Below are positions 15,085 to 18,361 of a stretch of 18,361 nucleotides of DNA, piece by piece. Within the stretch, counting starts at the first letter, position 1. Each line of letters opens with the position of its first letter. The DNA comes from Bacillota bacterium. GTDB lineage: Bacteria > Bacillota > Clostridia > Christensenellales > UMGS416. The stretch is from positions 1-18,361 of the forward strand of contig JAEYYW010000010.1 in NCBI GenBank assembly GCA_023428265.1. Direction: 5' to 3'. Under the pieces are notes generated by a model. The model searched no databases and was not told the DNA's origin. It saw only the letters and a program-made list of their open reading frames with translations. The position numbers and the translations under genes were made by a program.

Positions 15085-15772
15085 CAAGCCGACAATCCTC
15101 GTCATCGAGGATGATAGCACCATCGCCAACTTCATCCGCGTGGCGCTGACCGCCCGAGAGTATGTTTGCCTGGAGGCTGGTAACGGCCGCGCCGGCTTGG
15201 TGCTGCTCACCTCCCATAACCCGGATGTTGTGCTGCTGGACATGGGCCTGCCGGATATGGATGGATTGGATGTGCTCAGGGAAATCCGCAGCTTCTCCCA
15301 GGTGCCCGTCATCGTGGTGACGGCCCGGGGGCAGGAAAGCGAGAAAGCGCAAACATTGGATAGCGGCGCTGATGATTACCTGTGTAAGCCCTTTAGCATG
15401 GTGGAGCTTTTAGCCCGCATCCGGGTTGCCCTACGCCATGCAACAAGAAGCAAGGGGAGCATTGATGCACCACGATATGCCGTTGGCGGGTTGAGTGTCG
15501 ACTTTGACAAGCGCCGTGTGACGATGGAGGGTGCGGAGGTGCACCTGACGCCTAATGAATATAAGATGCTGGCGCTGTTGGCTCGCAACGCCGGCCGCGT
15601 GCTGACTCACTCTTTCCTGGCAAAGGAGCTTTGGGGGGTCTCGCTGGAAAAGGATGCCAACTCCCTGCGGGTGTTCATGACCGGCTTGCGCCATAAGATT
15701 GAGCAGGACCCCAGTCACCCGCGGTATTTGAAGACCGAGATCGGAGTAGGGTACCGGCTGATGGATGAATAG
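15077..15772 (+). CDS. kdpE: Response regulator KdpE (OmpR/PhoB family)
   Basis: DNA-binding response regulator phosphorylated by KdpD; it activates kdp transcription. 231 residues. Receiver domain (1-~120) has acidic pocket ED/D (11-13), phospho-acceptor Asp55 in LLDMGLPDMDG, Thr82 and Lys104 in DDYLCKPF. The OmpR winged helix fills the C-terminus (~130-228), ending YLKTEIGVGYRLMDE. ATG 15077 lies inside the last codons of kdpD, an 8-base overlap (ATGGCTGA) that suggests translational coupling. GGAGG within kdpD lies 6 nt upstream. It is the last gene of the operon. Confidence 0.97.
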   Translation: MADKPTILVIEDDSTIANFIRVALTAREYVCLEAGNGRAGLVLLTSHNPDVVLLDMGLPDMDGLDVLREIRSFSQVPVIVVTARGQESEKAQTLDSGADDYLCKPFSMVELLARIRVALRHATRSKGSIDAPRYAVGGLSVDFDKRRVTMEGAEVHLTPNEYKMLALLARNAGRVLTHSFLAKELWGVSLEKDANSLRVFMTGLRHKIEQDPSHPRYLKTEIGVGYRLMDE

Positions 15773-16081
15773 TGATTTGTTCCGCGTAGCCTCATGCCTG
15801 CTGCCGTACACACCCCCTGGGATCCATGAGAGGAGGCACAGCGGATGCTGAGGCCATGGCCGTGTATCAAGGCTGGCCGAATATGCGACTCTTTCTTGAT
15901 CCGATTTCAACTACCAGCCATGAAGACGCCAGACCCCTATACCATAGAACAAATGCAGCAGCTTCTTGGTGGAGTTACCGATCTTCAATGGAAGTTTATG
16001 ATCAACAAGCCCACCCTCCCAAGTTACAGGAAGGCGGGCTTGTATTCTCCATCTACGAATATTTTTAACAGCACATGCCGA
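15773..16081. other. Convergent intergenic region
   Basis: About 310 bp between kdpE (plus) and the glycosidase (minus). It holds the stem-loop at 16006-16042 and an inverted repeat CTCATG/CATGAG (about 15791-15830). A perfect AGGAGG (15831-15836) lies 8 nt before ATG 15845. The frame opened there (including DPYTIEQMQQLLGGVTDLQW) runs on antisense into the glycosidase gene to 16570. Its first ~80 codons might be a remnant of a gene; I do not call it. Confidence 0.5.
16006..16042. terminator. Strong stem-loop between convergent genes, possible bidirectional terminator
   Basis: CAAGCCC (16006-16012) and GGGCTTG (16036-16042) pair perfectly. The inner arms ACCCTCC and GGAAGGC extend the stem with two mismatches, leaving a 9-nt loop. 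Neither side has a T-tract, so it may be a non-canonical terminator or a transcript-protecting hairpin for kdpE and the glycosidase. Confidence 0.45.
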
Positions 16082-17884
16082 TTATTCCGGCAAAACCCTG
16101 TTATACATATAGTACCATTTCATTTCGCCGACCCGATAATAGGGTGTAAACTTCCTTGTGATGAAGTCATAGCCACCCACATGGCCTGGCAGAGTCTCAA
16201 AGGCCATCGGCTCATCTTTCACTGGGCGAATCCAAGTTTCAGGGGCAGCGATATCTCCTTTGAACAGAGCGATCTCATCAGCAACCAGAACAACCGGCCC
16301 GTAGCTCAGCGCTGCGATGTCAGGGTTGTGGCTGTCTACTGGTGTGAAATGCAGACGGAATGGGAAGTCAATGGAGACGGTGTCGCCATCGGTCCACAAG
16401 CGATCAATTACCCCCCAAGTATCAGGCTTGGCTTCAACCGTTTCTGCTTGGCCGTTGATCATCACGCTGACATGGTCACACCAGGAAGGTACGCGGAAGC
16501 GGAGGGTAAATCGGGCTGTGTCTGCCGTCTGCACAAGGAACTTCACGCGAGATTCTTCCGGGTAGCGTGAGCAATTGGTGAGCGTGACCTCCCGTCCGAG
16601 TGCCCGAAAGCGCATAGTTGAGGGCAAATATTGGCTCACATACACGCCGCCGTCGTCAAAGTAATAGAGCATGTTACCATACTCCACCACATCCTGCGGG
16701 AAGGTGCCGGTGCAGCATTGCCAGTGGAAGTTGCTGCCGTCGGCATTGAGCCTGCGGTCTTCGGTGGTTTTGATGGCACCATCTAGAAAATAGTTGGCAT
16801 AATACATCACTTTACCATCTTTTGTGATGGGGGGCTGTCCGCCGGTTCCGTTGATCAACAGCAGTTCTGCCCAGGCACCAAAACGCGCGTCGCCGGTATA
16901 CTGCAAAAGATAATTGCATGCCTTGAAGACCGCCCACGCACAGCACGACACCTCGCAGCTTCCCCAGCGGTCGTCGCGCACCTTTGGCATTGCCGCAAAG
17001 GAGTCGTATTGAGGATCCGGGTTATCCCAATTGGGTTTGATGGCATCGGAGAGGTAGCTGGCTTTTTTGGCATAGAGGGTCTCGGCTGGACCATAACCGC
17101 CAGTGGCATAACACTGATGGGCTGCCACTTCGTCGTAAATGGCAATCATGGCGTCAAGATACTTTTTTTCACCGGTCGCCTCATAAAGCCGGGCGGCACT
17201 GGAAAGCGCGTTAATGTGGCTGTAGGCATGGCGGCCGCCAATGGCAAAATCTCCGGCAAGCGCATGATCCCACATATAGTGATAGTCCCAAACCAGCGCG
17301 AACTCCCGGAACTTCTCCTTGCCTGTGAGCTGCCAGGCACGGAGCAGGTTTTCCGGCAGCGTGTACCATTCGATCATGCCGTGCTTCCACAACCGCTCAT
17401 CCTGGATGCCGTCATCGGGCACGTCACGTTTAAACCGATTCATGGCCACGTCAGTCAGTTTTTCCACATATTCCAGAGCGCGCGGATAGTTGAGCTGTTC
17501 GGCCACTTCTATCAGGCCGCCAATCAACTTATCAAACACATAGGTGCCTTGATTGAGCAACTCTGGGTTGACCTCGACACAGGCGATCCACTGACCTGTG
17601 AGGTAGAGTGCCTTCTCGCGAAAACGTCCGTCGCCAGTCAGAGTATAAGCGCGAGCAAATGCCGCCAGCTTCTGCCCGAAGGAGTGGGCTCCGTTGCCAT
17701 ACCACCCCTCCAGCGGCCTGCCCGGCGCCGGCAAGCCGGCTTTCTTGCGAAAGGGGTATAGCAGGCTGTCATCAGATATGGAGAGATAAAACTCCATTGT
17801 ATCATCAAGCTGCCTTTTCCAGTGACTGTCCTGCAGTACCACATTCCTGTAATCTGCCGCGCGAAGCATGCTTATGTTCTTCAT
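16082..17884 (-). CDS. DUF1680/GH127-like glycoside hydrolase (beta-L-arabinofuranosidase-like)
   Basis: 600-residue cytoplasmic enzyme, with no signal peptide, of the (alpha/alpha)6-barrel DUF1680/GH127-like type; founding members release beta-L-arabinofuranose. N-terminal landmarks are GRPLEGWYGNGAHSFGQKLA; the middle has TGGYGPAETLY (about residues 265-285) and SCEVSCCAWAVFKACNYLL (309-327). Then comes HWQCCTGTFPQ with Cys390-Cys391, matching the CC pair that includes the nucleophile in GH127. Cys314 lies 76 residues before Cys390, close to the spacing of zinc-ligand and nucleophile cysteines in GH127. The usual E-x-C is here E-x-x-C, and the acid/base region differs, so this is a divergent subgroup and the sugar is uncertain. 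GGAGG lies 6 nt before ATG 17884. An upstream sugar permease gene 11 bp away puts it in a carbohydrate operon, so it probably acts on an imported oligosaccharide. Confidence 0.75.
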   Translation of the reverse strand: MKNISMLRAADYRNVVLQDSHWKRQLDDTMEFYLSISDDSLLYPFRKKAGLPAPGRPLEGWYGNGAHSFGQKLAAFARAYTLTGDGRFREKALYLTGQWIACVEVNPELLNQGTYVFDKLIGGLIEVAEQLNYPRALEYVEKLTDVAMNRFKRDVPDDGIQDERLWKHGMIEWYTLPENLLRAWQLTGKEKFREFALVWDYHYMWDHALAGDFAIGGRHAYSHINALSSAARLYEATGEKKYLDAMIAIYDEVAAHQCYATGGYGPAETLYAKKASYLSDAIKPNWDNPDPQYDSFAAMPKVRDDRWGSCEVSCCAWAVFKACNYLLQYTGDARFGAWAELLLINGTGGQPPITKDGKVMYYANYFLDGAIKTTEDRRLNADGSNFHWQCCTGTFPQDVVEYGNMLYYFDDGGVYVSQYLPSTMRFRALGREVTLTNCSRYPEESRVKFLVQTADTARFTLRFRVPSWCDHVSVMINGQAETVEAKPDTWGVIDRLWTDGDTVSIDFPFRLHFTPVDSHNPDIAALSYGPVVLVADEIALFKGDIAAPETWIRPVKDEPMAFETLPGHVGGYDFITRKFTPYYRVGEMKWYYMYNRVLPE

Positions 17885-17895
17885 GAAACCCTCCG

Positions 17896-18361
17896 TCAGC
17901 CTTTGATAGCGCCGATCATAACGCCTTTTTCAAAGTATTTCTGGATCAATGGATACAGGATCAAGATCGGGATCGTGGATACGATGATCAGCCCATATTT
18001 CACTGAGTCGGCATACATCTGGGCATAACCTCCGGCATCACCGCCCAGCCCGGCCCCCTCGGAGAACACCTGATTGATCAGAATAATGTCGCGGACTACG
18101 ATCTGCAGCGGGATCAGGTTTTTGTTTCGGATATAGATCAGGCCTGTGAAGAAGTCGTTCCAGTGGGCAACAATGTAATATAGGCTGATAACCGATATTA
18201 CGGCCTTGGAAAGCGGCAGTACGATTTTGATAAAAAACCGGAAGTCGCTGCAGCCATCCAGCGAAGCTGACTCCAGCAATTCATCAGGGATCGAACTCTC
18301 AAAAAATGACCGCGTGACGATCAGATTGAACACATTCACAGAAAACGGCACGATATAAACC
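17896..18361 (-). CDS. Carbohydrate ABC transporter permease (LplC/YtcP, MalG-like), partial
   Basis: C-terminal ~154 residues of an inner-membrane permease of a sugar ABC importer; the 5' part lies beyond the right edge (full length would be about 290-300). The EAA loop, which contacts the ATPase, is clear: ELLESASLDGCSDFRFFIKIVLPLS. Membrane segments follow (AVISVISLYYIVAHWNDFF and GLIIVSTIPILILYPLI). The end KYFEKGVMIGAIKG is characteristic of LplC/YtcP proteins. WNDFF followed by a loop with IPLQ is also typical of this group. The frame stays open to the edge, so a start near 18351 would be internal. It stops 11 bp before the glycosidase gene on the same strand, whose ribosome site fills that gap. 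Confidence 0.9.
   Translation of the reverse strand, partial: VYIVPFSVNVFNLIVTRSFFESSIPDELLESASLDGCSDFRFFIKIVLPLSKAVISVISLYYIVAHWNDFFTGLIYIRNKNLIPLQIVVRDIILINQVFSEGAGLGGDAGGYAQMYADSVKYGLIIVSTIPILILYPLIQKYFEKGVMIGAIKG

Noticed and set aside
1..18361. CRISPR array, insertion sequence or intact integrase
   Set aside because: No regularly spaced repeats, transposase motifs or complete recombinase gene were seen on either strand.

Overview
The window looks like a chromosomal segment of a Clostridia-like Firmicute. The taxonomic clues are indirect: purine-rich Shine-Dalgarno sites (GGAGG, AAGGA), a fused gamma-alpha 2-oxoacid:ferredoxin oxidoreductase subunit typical of anaerobes, an LplC/YtcP-type sugar permease, and a tRNA remnant with encoded CCA. 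Base composition is patchy. The kdp block is GC-rich, while 1074-1649 and 6212-7380 are clearly richer in AT and look like accessory DNA.

Layout. (1) 1-1073, minus strand: the N-terminal ~357 residues of a KorA-type subunit, running off the left edge. (2) 1074-1649: an AT-rich divergent gap with a tandem repeat beside the korA promoter, a perfect 18-bp palindrome in the likely promoter of the next operon, and weak traces of a decayed regulator gene. (3) 1650-5414, plus strand: a three-gene MacB/FtsX-type ABC transporter (permease, ATPase, large permease). (4) 5415-7343: a scrap-yard of mobile or defence DNA. It holds the C-terminal quarter of a type III-like restriction enzyme with an in-frame TGA, an intact small unknown gene, a twice-frameshifted small gene, a 3' fragment of a tRNA-Ser(GGA) gene with its terminator, short direct repeats, and one more unidentified coding scrap. 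The tRNA fragment is best read as the attachment-site scar of an integrative element.

(5) 7383-15772, plus strand: a complete potassium-uptake operon, kdpF-kdpA-kdpB-kdpC-kdpD-kdpE, led by a small gene that resembles the cytoplasmic C-terminal (USP-like) domain of KimA/YdaO-type potassium transporters. KdpFABC is the P-type ATPase pump. KdpD and KdpE are the sensor kinase and response regulator that normally control it. The USP-like region of KdpD keeps a recognisable version of the motif linked to c-di-AMP binding in Staphylococcus. (6) 15773-16081: a convergent gap with a strong stem-loop. (7) 16082-18361, minus strand: a DUF1680/GH127-like glycosidase preceded by the C-terminal part of a sugar ABC permease, together the end of a carbohydrate-use operon.

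I do not see a clear new multi-gene system. The most interesting parts are the tRNA-Ser scar with its decayed restriction gene and intact unknown neighbour, and the USP-like leader gene of the kdp operon.
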